This document shows positions 1-11,177 of a DNA stretch of 64,000 nucleotides, piece after piece. Within the stretch, counting starts at the first letter, position 1, and each line of letters starts with the position of its first letter. Made by a program: the position numbers and the translations under genes. The notes under the pieces were generated by a model. It saw only the letters and a program-made list of their open reading frames with translations, did not search any database and was not told the origin of the DNA. Origin of the DNA: Anthonomus grandis grandis (taxonomy: Eukaryota > Arthropoda > Insecta > Coleoptera > Curculionidae); contig NC_065567.1 in NCBI RefSeq assembly GCF_022605725.1, positions 27,631,127 to 27,695,126 of the forward strand, written 5' to 3'.

Positions 1-20
1 TATTATCTTATCTTTTACAG

Positions 21-220
21 CCAATGTTGCTAACCCTAAATTTTTTGACCACTGTGCCTTAGACATTGAAATTCCAATTAAGAAAGATGTAAAAAAGCTT
101 GAGTTATTTGAGCTACTCAACCTTATCAGTACTGGGAATTCCTATTATTTAAAGCAGCTGGAGGTAGTTTTTCAAATGGTTTTAAACAATTTACAACTTA
201 ACGATGTTATATTTTCTTAA
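21..220 (+). CDS. Probable 3' terminal coding exon of a host gene, product unknown
   Basis: A pyrimidine-rich stretch ending in AG at 19-20 is followed by 65 open codons and a TAA at 218-220. Two bases before the first full codon imply a phase 1 intron, as in the micro-exon gene at 45-52 kb. The peptide begins NVANPKFFDHCALDIEIP and continues through a leucine-rich, probably helical part (KKLELFELLNLIS) to NNLQLNDVIFS. It shows no zinc finger, transposase or RT motif. The frame is also open back to base 2, so the splice site is a judgement. An AATAAA lies near 363. The rest of the gene would be left of the window. I do not recognise it. Confidence 0.4.
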
Positions 221-229
221 AAAAAGAAG

Positions 230-500
230 TCATCTATTCCAGGTAGTTAAAAACTAAACTGGATTAACTGTCTGAAAAAATTTAATCTAATTCAAAGGAC
301 CAAAAAAGTTCCTGGAAAAGAAATATTACTTTATTTATTGCAGGCAGTTGAGGAATGAAACAATAAACATTTCTCTTTTGGATTTAGCTTCAACTTCCTT
401 GAAAAAGAAATTAGAATTGATCTATTCCAGGCAGTTGAGGAATAATCAAGTTTAACTGTCTGAGAAAAAAAAATTCGATTTTCTTCCTCAATTTGTTTTC
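230..500. repeat. CCAGGCAGTT hairpin-type repeat cluster, copy 1
   Basis: Several copies of the dispersed motif occur within 270 bases: CCAGGTAGTT near 239, CAGGCAGTTGAGGAAT at 341 and again near 429, and reverse-type copies AACTGTCTGA near 267 and 457. Forward and reverse copies alternate, which permits hairpins. Spacers are AT-rich and poorly conserved. Confidence 0.6.
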
Positions 501-2271
501 GAACAGATGCAATTTTATCGAAATCTGCCTAAATTTAATTTTTTTGTCCATTCTAGACCTGTAAGCTTTTACTTCGGAAGTTGTCATCAGAAATGTCAGA
601 GAGCTATTGGTTACTACGAGAATTGCTGAGTAACGGGTACTCGAGTAACGAATAACTACTTTTTTAACATTTTTATTTTGCAGATTTTTTTAAACCCAAA
701 TCTCATACCGCAGATTCATTCACTATTTTAAACTTTATTGGACAAATCTTTTATTCTTCATATTAGGCCGTGTTTTTAAACTCCCCGATTTATTCCATCG
801 ATGTATCTTGATTATATAGGTAAGAAACAATGAACAATTCAAATATCCCGCCGAATGTGTTAGTTATCGGCCCGACCACTGGCGGCGCTAAACATTTTCC
901 CAAACATAACATTTCTCTGCTAGTGGTTGCTTTGTGCCCCTGATCCAATTAAAGTAATTATACTATTTAGAATGAACTTTTTTTGAGGTCATATATGTAA
1001 CGATAATGGCGTTCTCTTATCTAAATATAGTCAAAAAGGGCTGCATCACGATGACTTTTATTTAAAAGGTTTCGCAATAAAAGGGGGGTAATTAAAGGCT
1101 ACGCCACTGAGAGCCGCTGTCCAAAAAAGCCTGAGGCTTCGGCAACCAAGGCCATAACAATACTTGCATTAAGCCTGTTATTACAGAGATAACATAACAG
1201 ATTTTACATTTATAAACCGAGCTGCTGGGCTTAACTGAAGGTCCATTTTTATTTGTCACCGCAGAGATTATATCTCTCGGCTACTTAACTTGATTTTTTT
1301 TAAGGCCTTAAGTATTGTGACACACATCCACACACACACACACACGAATGTTCGAAGAAAAGAGGAGCCTGGCGATCAAGAACGTTGAACAGAAGCTGCT
1401 CTATAGGTCATTATAAGGCAGTCATTAGCAGTTTTCTTCTTTTGTTCTCTGGCTTGTTGCTTTTATTTTGTTTATTGTTAATAACAGAGGCCCTAACTCA
1501 GGTGAACGGGACCTTATTATAATAACGGCTCTTGATTATTGGTTGCAATAAGTTGTTCCATTAAGGTGTGTACTAATAAAACGGGCTTGAAAAATATTAA
1601 TTGTTAAATGAGAACGGTGCTTTACGATGATGTTTTACTTTGCTTGCCTATGGTTGTTAGCAGGAAGTTTTGTACTTTCATTGTTCCACATTAGGACGAA
1701 AAAGTCCAAAGGTTAAAACAACTTGTTTGTCTTTTAGAGAAAATATCATTGGCATCATTTCTTCTGATTTTTCATGGTACAAGGGCCTAAGATGGATTAT
1801 CACTTTTATATCAAAAGGAAAATTTTATCTGATGTATTCAAATCAAATCAAATCAGAACATGCTTTGCTATTATATAATTAAAAGCCTTTGTGAATAATG
1901 ATTAAAAAGTACGAAATAGGAATAAAATACGAAAAGAAGAAGATATTAAGCTAGCAAATGCAATTTTTTCATTAAACAGGAATATATCGTAGCAGTATAA
2001 CAAAATAATCATAATAAAGAATTCTATAGTAAACTATAGTTTTTTATTTTCAGTTTTATATCCTGTCTATTTATTTGATCAATAAAAAGGTGTTACTCTA
2101 GAATCTGTGTTATATAATCAATAAGTTTATGACAAAAGAGGCCAAATTCATGCGAGTACCAGCGAATATTTGCCATTCTACCATTACAAATAAATATACA
2201 CTTGATCTAAGGAGGCAAACTTCACCATTTGCCGAAGCATTTGCCTCGTATGTTAAATTTTACAATAATTA
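501..2271. other. AT-rich unique DNA, no gene recognised
   Basis: I see no convincing coding exon, transposon terminus or RNA gene here. The only clear simple structure is a CA tract at 1321-1345. The 70-codon frame at 1670-1882 has no recognisable features and is probably fortuitous. Confidence 0.5.
1321..1345. repeat. (CA)n microsatellite
   Basis: A short, slightly interrupted CA dinucleotide tract. Confidence 0.8.
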
Positions 2272-2588
2272 TGTAGTAATTAAAACAATCGATGCATGTA
2301 AATAGTCAACTGATTTATTTACACACTTATACTACTAAAAACGATCACTTACTACTACTCTAAATATTTATTTTCACTGTATTTATTTAAAACTATTTAA
2401 AACTCGCGCCAATATTCCAAATGAAATTGTCAATGAGCCTCCTAGCGACGACGCGGCTAATTATATACTCGGCTGACCATAATTCCGGAAGATTCGCCGA
2501 CCTTCGAGCCTTCGTGCGATGTACCACTTGTGTCAGTCCAAAATAACAGAGAATCAGCTGGTTTTTCAGTGTTTACAATATCGTTGCA
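2272..2588 (+). repeat. LTR-like repeat, copy 1 (putative solo LTR)
   Basis: Starts TGTAG and ends CGTTGCA. It shares ordered blocks with copies at 26.7, 30.1, 49.8 and 60.9 kb: ATTAAAACAATCGA, TTATTTACACACTTATAC, CGCGCCAATATTCC, GCCTCCTAGCG, GACGCGGCT and a TATA-like TTATATACTCGGCTGACC. A promoter-like TATA box and TG...CA ends fit a solo LTR. No gag, pol or primer site flanks it and I could not confirm a target duplication. Confidence 0.55.
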
Positions 2589-2904
2589 ATAATAATTCAC
2601 GCGCATTAGTAATAATGAAGAATAAAATGGCGAGATCTAGCCTAACTTTTACAATTAAATTATATGAGACTGTATATGAGTAAAATTAGAACTTTGAAGA
2701 CAAGACAGAAAGAAAGGTAAACAAAAATAGAGGAAGAACACTTTTTACAGTAAGAATTTTGAACACCAAGTAAATACACTCAAATACATTCAAACTTAAG
2801 GAATGTAAAGTTACAATTTTACAATTATAATCTAAGGAATCATACAATATAACATAATTATATAATGTTGAAATATTGAGATGATCCCGTTTAGGAAAAT
2901 GTTC

Positions 2905-3480
2905 AAGCAAAACCAACTGCCTGGAAAAAGTTAAAAATTTGCTTTGTTGCTTCTAAAGGAATTAAAAAATACCTGGGATGTCTGGAAGAAATGGCCTTAT
3001 TCGTTTATTCAAAACAACTGAAGTCAATTTCAGGTTTAAAAATTCCCTAGAAAAAAATGGATAAATGACTTCAACTGTCTTAAAGGACCTAAAAAAAAAA
3101 TGAACATGAGGAAATAGAATCCTTTGTTTCTTCCAGGCACTTGAATTTCATTTTCCTTGTGTCTTTTTGCTTTCAAGCTCCAATTGCCTAGAATAAAGTC
3201 TATAATCAGTTGAAAGGTCTTAAAAAATTAATTCATTTGCCTAAGATGAGTCGAATCATAACTCTGGAATATATAAGACAATTGGCAATTTTCGGTTCTT
3301 TCAAGCTTCAGGAAGGAGCTAAAAAATCACTTCACTTATTAAAAGCATTTGAACAGCTTCAAATGCCTGGAATAAATAAGTATTACAATGCATTCTTCAT
3401 TGATTCTAAAGATTTGAAATTAATTATAGATTCTTAGATTTCCAGACTCCGATTGCCTTAAAAATGCTAATAATGACCCC
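2905..3480. repeat. CCAGGCAGTT hairpin-type repeat cluster, copy 2
   Basis: Copies include CAACTGCCTGGAA at 2914, TTCCAGGCACTTGAA at 3131, CAATTGCCTAGAA near 3182, AAATGCCTGGAAT at 3361 and GATTGCCTTAAAA near 3448. The 75-codon frame at 3210-3437 runs straight through this repeat and is therefore probably not a gene. Confidence 0.5.
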
Positions 3481-3593
3481 GCACCTTTGATATTTGGTTT
3501 GGTCTTAATATTCTTTAAATAGATCAGAAATCATTAATATTGAGCGTATTGTAGAATATAGACTTATAGCAGAGCATAGAGTAGTTTTTTTTA

Positions 3594-3890
3594 ATGGAAG
3601 AAAAAGCGAATTTTATCCAAGTAGTTAGTGATGCTCAATTGAGATTTATTGGTAAGAGAAATAATGAATAAAATGATGGAATATTTTTTGCAGGTTCCTC
3701 TTTCAAGGTTGTTCATCAAATGGATGATAAAGTGGCTGCCAGAATACTAATAGTATCAGGGACAGATGGACCAGTTTCATTCATTTGGACTCCCGAGCGA
3801 TCTATCCATAATTTTCCCAGTTTTCTAGCTTTTTTTCCACAGATTTTTTCCACATTTCTGAAAAATACTCATATTTCGAACACAAGTTAA
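3594..3890 (+). CDS. Small two-exon candidate gene, unknown function
   Basis: An ATG at 3594 opens MEEKANFIQVVSDAQLRFIG. It is followed by a GTAAGA donor at 3652 and a 42-bp intron ending in TTTTTTGCAG at 3693. The second exon (3694-3890) continues SSFKVVHQMDDKVAARIL through DGPVSFIWTPERS to a TAA at 3888-3890, giving 83 residues. The intron is phase 1, removes in-frame stops and has good splice borders, which argues against chance. The second half (SFLAFFPQIFSTFL) is hydrophobic and phenylalanine-rich; whether this is a membrane segment or read-through past a missed donor is unclear. No domain is recognised. It might be the 5' part of a longer gene. Confidence 0.4.
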
Positions 3891-5600
3891 TTATTTGGTT
3901 CAAGTCTTAAGCTATGAAACCCAGCAGCACACCTAATCTTTCTACACATATCAATATAGTAAAAATAAACACAATGAAGCAAGATATCTTATACGACAAG
4001 ACATAAAACTGAGAAGCGAGCATACGTAAAATAGCAAAGCGAATTAGGTCCCTATTAAGAGATTCTTCTTAGCCCTATAAGATCATAAACGCGCTCATAG
4101 AATCCGAGATGAAAGCGGCGGGCACTAGAAAAGCTTTTTTCTCCCTTAAAGAATTTCTTAGGCGCCATTCTCGGAACATGTGCTTCCGATTTTATATCAA
4201 TTTGTTTCCTTGTCGAGGATTTTATTGTTATTGTTTTAAATAAAACGAGAGCGACCCTTATTGTTTGTCATTTGTATAAGTTAAGTACTTCTAAGGGATC
4301 ATTTCAGTTGGATCGATATTAATTAATTACACTTCTCTTCCTCTTCTTCTTCTTCTTCTGTTTCTTTCATGCACCAAAAGCAGGTTAAGACCTGTTGTTT
4401 TAAGATTAGTATAAACCTGTAGTAAATTTATTAATTTATTATTATTTGTAAACAGTGCGTACTACGATGTGTTATTAACCAGCGCAACAGCTCTTGCATA
4501 ATGCATAATGTTGTTGCACTTTATACGTTTTCTGTGGCCGTTTTTTAACTGCCGCATTAAGTATTTTAAAAATATCCTTAAGAACAGGTTCCTATATAAA
4601 AGTACTAATTATAAAACGTAGTATATTTTAATGGTAGTACCTAAAGCAGGAGGAAAACGGTACGCTTGTCAAATTGCCAGGGGCATCAACCTGTTTATCA
4701 ACTTTTATAATTACGATATAGTGATGGGCGAATGTTTAAAAGTTGATCAGATAAGGCCCTGCGTCGTTCGACGTGTACTCTGCTTGCTCTGGTACTACTG
4801 TGTGATCTGCTGTACTGATGGAGATCACTTTTAGATCAGCCAGTGACGTACCGTTTCGAATGCATCCGAAAATCCAATGAAAACTAATTTAAATGTAGCG
4901 ACGCGAAAAGACATAAAATATTTCAGGGCAATTTGTTTGTCAGCACCTTCAGTCCCGCGAGTAAATCCGAAAAGGGTTAATCCAACGATCATTTGCATAA
5001 TATTTCAATGCGCCCGTCCATTAACGCTTGTTTTTGTGCGCGACACAATTGCATCCACTGAATCGTCATTAGTTTATTCCACAACTTATTCATGCACATG
5101 AGTATACACATGAAAAAAGACTCATTTATTTGTGGGTAGGTCTATAATAGAGGTTTCGAAGTTTTGCAAAAAATGTGCACTATAGTATTTAAAAAAATAT
5201 CAACATCCAAAGCTCATCCACTCATTTTATCACTTATTGAGGTTTAACATGATTCTATTAAATCGTTTTTCAGCTACTTCAAGGACCTTACAAGAAATCC
5301 TTTCATGTATTCCTTTTGACTGAGGCCAAGTAAAACCCACTTTAAATATAAAATTACTGGTTTAAGAATTATAAATTGACAACTCCCCAAAAAGCATTAT
5401 TTCTAAGAAATTCGTTTTCATTATTTTATTTGTGATTATTACTCTTTAAATTTTCTACCCTCATTTTTATTTAGTATTAAACCAACTATAGATATTTTAT
5501 TTAATATAGTTGGTCTACAATATTATAACTAACTATTTAATTAGGTAGGGTTATTTAAAAATTGAAAAGTACCTAAAGTTACAATAAGATTGTGGATATT
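3891..5600. other. Unique AT-rich DNA, no gene recognised
   Basis: Contains a CTT-rich tract near 4336-4360. Short open frames (4631-4834, 4877-5101) have no recognisable motifs or splice context. Confidence 0.5.
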
Positions 5601-5604
5601 GCAG

Positions 5605-7060
5605 TTGTAGAATCAGATAAAATACGGATAATCCAAGTTCAATCACTACTCTCTATAGATCAGCACGGTTTTATTCCTAAAAGGTCGTGCATCACTAACT
5701 TCTGTAATGTGATCATTTTATTTCTTCAGCCCTTGATAGAAAAAGTCAGGTTGATGTGGTGTATACTGATTTCAGTAAGGCTTTCGATCAGATAAATCAT
5801 AGCATTTTGCTGGAAAAATTGAACAAGCAATTCAATTTCTCAGAAAGGCTAATTTCGTTGCTTTCGTCATACCTTATTGACCGTCTACAGTTTGTTGAGG
5901 TGGAAGGTTGTAGATCTAATACCTTTGTTTCATCACACAGGGATTCAATCTCAGTCCACTTCTTTTTATCTTTTATATTAACGATCTTATAAAACTGATT
6001 TCCTGCCTTAGATTAGCTTATGCTGATGATCCAAAAATATTCTGGTGTATCAATAGTATCTTGGACTGCTTGTTCTTACATCAGAGTAACTTGAACCTAA
6101 TTAGGGGGTGGTGCAGTCGAAATCAGTTATGTCTTAACATCTCGAAATGCTGTGTGATCTCCTTTCACCGAACCAAGGATCCTGTTTTGTTTAATTACAA
6201 TATAGACAATCAAATCCTCTATGGAAGTACTTCTTTTAAAGATCTAGGGGTTGTATTCGACGATAGGCTCACATTTGTGCCACATATTGAACAGACAGTG
6301 ACCTCCTCGTTGAAACTTCTGGGTTTTGTCATTCGAAATAGCCGACTCTTTAACAACTCAAACTCAATAAAACTATTGTACTTTTCCTTTGTTAGATCAA
6401 TACTGGAATACGGTTCCTTGGTGTGGTGTCCTTTCTATGACATCGAGAGTGTTCAGAGAAGGGTTTTAAAGTTTCTTGAGGATGGAATATATCCTGTTAG
6501 GGGACATGATCATGATCTGATGTTAGGTAGATTTAATTTGCAATCTCTGGCCATGAGGAGAACAATTCATTTTGTAACATTCTTATGGAAGTTGGTCAAT
6601 AATCAAATAAATTCTCCTCCTGTCTTGAACGATATTCTATTTCATATACCACGATTTGCTTTAGATCGCGCTAGAACTAACATTAGGTTTCAGGATTCCG
6701 TATATCAAATGTGCAGAATTTTTAATTCAGTATCATTAACCTGTGACATATTTGTATGCTCCATAAAGGATCTAGTTTTGTCTCTGACAAACCAACAGTT
6801 ACCATAATTCCTTTTCTCTTCCTTTTTGTCCCATGAATCCCTTTCTTTATTCATTCTAATGTTAATTTAAATCTCCTTTAATTTTGATATATACATGATG
6901 TTACTATAGTAATTTAAGTTTTCCTTATTTTTTTTTCTTTTTGTTATTTAATTTATAGTAATTTAATACTTGTTTACACTTTCAAAACATTAATTGTAGA
7001 TTTTCCTGTAACTGGGCTTTGCCTGTTGGAAATAAACTGCTAAATAAATAAATAAATAAT
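5605..7060 (+). mobile_element. 5'-truncated non-LTR retrotransposon (Jockey-like), degenerate
   Basis: Reverse-transcriptase remains appear in order. SIDQHGFIPKRSCITNF (about 5650-5700) is the conserved block before the palm. VYTDFSKAFDQINH (from about 5755) is motif A with its catalytic Asp. A decayed copy of the SGVPQG region lies near 5940. AYADDPKIFW (about 6015-6050) is the catalytic YADD box. The C-terminal part is one open frame, 6061-6807, with SILEYGSLVWCPFYDIESVQRR and GIYPVRG. Frameshifts near 5750 and 6000 and a stop before 6061 inactivate it. The 3' end reads TTGGAAATAAACTGC and finishes in TAAA repeats at 7040-7060, a LINE-type tail. The endonuclease and ORF1 are absent. The LINE inside the pogo element has a similar C-terminus and 3' end. 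Confidence 0.85.
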
Positions 7061-9160
7061 TTGCTAGGATGTCTATTAGAAGTATTTAGTCATCTTCATC
7101 ATTAAATCTTATCCTACTTCTCTTGAATTTTGCCAAGACCCTGCAATTTAGATTTGGGTTAGTCGTGGTCATTGTTATGCAAAATAAAAAAAATAACAAA
7201 TTTTTTTTTACTGCTTCAGGCAAAAGGAGACTAAATAAACTTGAAATATTAATTATTATTATTTGACAATAATTTGAACAACATGCGTTTCGCTATGTTT
7301 ATGGCTATATCTATCGTCCCTAAGATAGCGGAAGGTGTCGATAGGAATATAAGATAAATGATACTTTAAATGTCATAAATATCAATCAGTGATTACCGTT
7401 ATTGTTGTATTATTGTTGGCATGCACATATCATTGCGCACTTATATTTAAGGGACTGTTCTGAATAGTCTTGCGCAACTATAACGGTTTAATGATTCAAA
7501 TAATAGGGTACGTCTTAATTTGCAGAAGAAGATTGTTTTATTTTATTTATGGCTTTTAAAAGACGATTTAGGGGTACAAGATGACACATTCATTTCTTTG
7601 TCGACGACCAGTGGAGTGCCTAGAATTATACAAAAAAAATAACAAATTGTTTTTTCTAAATAACCCAAAAAGAAAAACAAAAAGGAAAGTGAGTTAAACG
7701 TGCTGTAAAAGGGCTGATATTTTATATCCCTGACATCACCAGTAGCCCTACGCAACCCCCTTATCCAGTATTTTAATATTTTTATAATATATGCCCCTTC
7801 CCGTTGACCGGGTTCGAGTGGTCAGTTTTGAAACACCCTCGCTGAAGGCATTTTCCGATTGCTTGACTTCCTCGGCAGCCACGTCTTTATGGCTACTCTT
7901 TTTATTCAAAAATTGGGGATACATTTATCTCCTGTTTGCTACATTTGCTTTATTAATCTGCCAGCAACACACTTTTTTATTTCTTCGGCTGTTTTTCTTC
8001 TTCTTTTCTTACGATTTATGTGGCGAAAACCCCTATCTGTATTAAGATTATATATTGATGCCAGGTTTTATTAATATAATTTTTTTTTTAAATTTGTACA
8101 GGGAGTATAAAACGAATATATCCCTGTAAACTGTTTTAAAAAGCCCCTGGATGCGATGCAAGGGTCCTATTGTAAACAGGCAGCATTATTGATTGCACAT
8201 CTGCATGCATCTCTGTGCGGGAAACTGGGTCAAACTCCATCTCTGCTTTAATTTAGTCGAGATGTGTTTACAGGTTGCCGTTTTAGATATCACGCTGAGA
8301 TTATTATTTTTAATTTTTTTCCTGCTCTCTTTCTCTCTCTTTTGCTCTCTCCTGCTGATGGATTTGTTTGTTTTGGCTCGAAATGAGGTTCGTTACCAGG
8401 AAATAGATTGGTTCTGGAGAAACGGGTTCGGCATTATAAAGTGTGATTTTTATTTTTTTTTTGTTGAAAATGAACCGTCATGTCATAAAGCAAAACGTAA
8501 TTAATTTCCCGAGATTGAGTATATTACGGATGATAATATGTAGATATAATTAATTAGGGAAAAATCCAGACAACAAAGGGCGAAAACGGATTATGAAATT
8601 TGAATAATAAATGTAGAATACCAATAGGCACTTGAATAAATAGCGGCATTTAATCAAAATGGTAAATTACGAATTATTGCATATATGCCTATATTATACC
8701 GTGATTTAACACGAATATGCAGGCGTTTATTGCAATATTTGCATAAAATTGCAAATATATTGTGCAGGCGGTCCTGCAACCCCTGCTGCATACACGCTGC
8801 AATCCGCCCCAGGACGGATCTATGGGCTTTTTAGTTTTACAGCTGTAATCGACTCTGTGATAAACTGCCTGATTATTAAGGTACTCTATACATAACTTTA
8901 ATCGCGGCTTTAAGTTTATTGCTTCGCCAAAAACGAATTTATCATGCTCATCAGATCATCTGCTAATATATTACCTGTATTGAGCCAATAAACCGTCAAA
9001 TTTATGTTTTAATGTCATAAACATTATAATTTACTTGTTTATAATCTCACATGTACACTCATATTGTTTTAATATAGGTGCGTTCTGTTTTATACAATGT
9101 TAGATTCTAATTAAGGTTCAATAATTTAATTTTTTTTTAGGTTACGAGGTTTATCATATA
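7061..9160. other. Unique DNA, no gene recognised
   Basis: Open frames at 7791-8045 and 8193-8504 are pyrimidine-rich and read as Phe/Leu-rich peptides without motifs. A 32-base inverted repeat, TACAGGGA ... TCCCTGTA, sits at about 8097-8128. Nothing else is supported. Confidence 0.45.
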
Positions 9161-9671
9161 CAGTGAGGAGGCGCAACTTGGAACAAATTCATTTAAAACT
9201 CAGGGGTGTGTTCGAAAAAAAAAATTCTTGTTTCGAAAGCGATTTTTCTGATTTTAAATTCATGTATACAGATTGGACTAAAAATGAGCTATAACTATCA
9301 ATTTATTCTTTTTAAATAGAAACACCTGTTTTTTATTTCTGTATAAAATTTTAAGTAAATTTTTGTAAACCATGTCCTATATTTTACCTCAATATTATGT
9401 ATTAAGAAATTTGCGATTAAATTATTATAAATAACCATGAATTTTTGGAACAATGTATAAAAAAAAAACAAAACAAAAAAATTAAATGTCAAAATTGAAA
9501 TTCTTATAATTCTTTACTTATTGTTTGAGGCCGGATGTGTTGTATTTCGGCTCTATTTCTATACTAAAGATGAAGTTGATGGTCGTTAATTATTTTTGGT
9601 TCGCCCTTTATACATGAATTCATCATCAAAAAAAAATGGCTGAATTTGTTCCACCTAGCGCGTCATCACTG
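9161..9671. mobile_element. MITE with Tc1/mariner-type ends
   Basis: The element is bounded by TA at 9159-9160 and 9672-9673. The left end reads CAGTGAGGAGGCGCAACTTG and continues GGAACAAATTCA; the right end in reverse complement reads CAGTGATGACGCGCTAGGTG and continues GAACAAATTCA, so the inverted repeats are about 32 bp with few mismatches. The interior of about 440 bp is AT-rich and has no transposase frame. The TA flanks and CAGTGA start are typical of mariner-derived MITEs. Confidence 0.75.
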
Positions 9672-10685
9672 TATATATATAGCAAATACCATTTGTGATT
9701 TTTTGAAAATTTTCTTAGGTGATTTACATTAAGCTAATGCAACCCTTAAAATGTCATAAATCGGCCCGAAGTTTTCACTTTCCCCCCTTTTTTTATTTTC
9801 TTGTGGAACGCGCCTTTTTATTTATGCCCATGTCGGCGAGTATGTTTTTTACATTTAAAATTTCAGTATCAGTGCGTATTTTGTGTACCACGTGATTTAC
9901 GTAGCGTGTTAAAAGGCAGCAGAACGCTCTTGGAACGGCCCATGATGAATAGCTGCATATGGATTTGCTAAAAGCATTTTTTTTATTTATGTTAATCGAT
10001 TGTCACGTTAAGAATAAAAAAAGGCAGAATAAGGAAATGGAAAGTCGGAGCCTTGTTCCATCCTTGTCTTTCATGAGGGCTAAATACTAGAAGCGTAAAA
10101 ACTTGATTGATCTTTTTTTATAGTTGTCTCCATAAGAGCGTATCCAATTTGGGGAAACTCTAACTACGTTATTGAGGGATATATCCGCACGGTAAAAACC
10201 TAAGGATTTTAAATTTATGTTTCGGGTTTAAAGTAAGAGAGATCGTAAACGGCGGGTAAATGGTTGAGCTATTAGCATTTTTATTTTTTGCGCTGTAAAT
10301 GTAAATGATATAAGGTGAACCGTGAGCTACTGTTTAGCATAATCATAAAATTTAAAAGTTTTGAAAGCGAATAAGTGGGGGCCGAGCGAGCGCGGAGTCG
10401 CGGTTTTATAGACCGTTTTTATTTCGCCGAATTAATATTCAGGAAGATGCCATTTGGATTTCGACGATCAAATGTCAACCCGGATAATATACATAAGACG
10501 CCCCTGCGGAAACCGAATTAACATTTTCTGGCTCCGTTTAGACGATGCTACTTAGCAACCTTTATTTTCCTTCTCATTTATCTACATTTCTATCCACAAA
10601 AAAGACAAGAAACTATTCAAAGATTAGCTTGAAAAAGATTCTCCTAATTATTATTTGACATAAATTAATCTTGCGAATCAGAGAT
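9672..10685. other. Unique DNA, no gene recognised
   Basis: No coding exon, repeat end or RNA gene seen. Confidence 0.5.
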
Positions 10686-10689
10686 TGCC

Positions 10690-10865
10690 CCTGATTCTCT
10701 AAATTTGGCAATTATACCTCTTCATAAAGTATCCATCTAATATTAGACCAATTTCACTATTATCCAGTCTCTTTAAAATTATTGAGAAATGTGTTCCTTT
10801 TTGGATGGACAAAAAGTGCTATGTACTCAACAATTTGAATTTCAACCAAAGGTGTCATTATTAAG
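10690..10865 (+). pseudogene. Non-LTR retrotransposon RT fragment
   Basis: From 10736 one frame reads SNIRPISLLSSLFKIIEKCV, a widely conserved N-terminal RT block of LINE elements. Just upstream, in another frame, LAIIPLHK matches the preceding conserved IPIHK block. Only about 175 bp survive and the two parts are out of frame. Confidence 0.7.
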
Positions 10866-10882
10866 TTTCTAGAGAGCTTATA

Positions 10883-11165
10883 AAGAGTGTTTCAATAAAA
10901 CATGGTTTTCGCTGACAAAATATTGAAATATTTATTAATTTAAAAAATATATACATTTTTTGACAAATACTTAATTTTTCAAACCCTTTTAACTAAATTT
11001 TTAATACCGTTATTAAATATATGTAGTGGTATTTAATTATGATACAGTGTCTAATTTGGGCTTTCAATGCTTCGATGGTTGCAGGCTTATTGGCATAAAC
11101 CTGTGTCTTCAGATAATCCCACAGTCAGAAATCTAAAAACGTTAAATCGGAACAGCGTAGAGAAT
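10883..11165 (-). pseudogene. Mariner-like transposase C-terminal fragment
   Basis: On the minus strand the reading SDLTFLDF, a stop, then LWDYLKTQVYANKPATIEAL corresponds to the transposase C-terminal SCDLTPLDYFLWGYVKS segment with the third catalytic Asp. It resembles the element at 42.5-43.7 kb. A decayed terminus AAGAGTGTTTC lies next to TA at 10881-10882. The fragment is cut off by the start of the satellite array at about 11178. Confidence 0.65.
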
Positions 11166-11177
11166 AATTTTATCAAG

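Noticed and set aside
3210..3437. 75-codon open frame as a gene
   Set aside because: It runs through the dispersed CCAGGCAGTT repeat and has no independent support.
8097..8128. Miniature element from the TACAGGGA ... TCCCTGTA palindrome
   Set aside because: Too short to be a transposon and the arms match over only eight bases.
7791..8504. Phe/Leu-rich open frames as membrane proteins
   Set aside because: They follow from T-rich tracts; overlapping frames are equally open and no splice or start context supports them.
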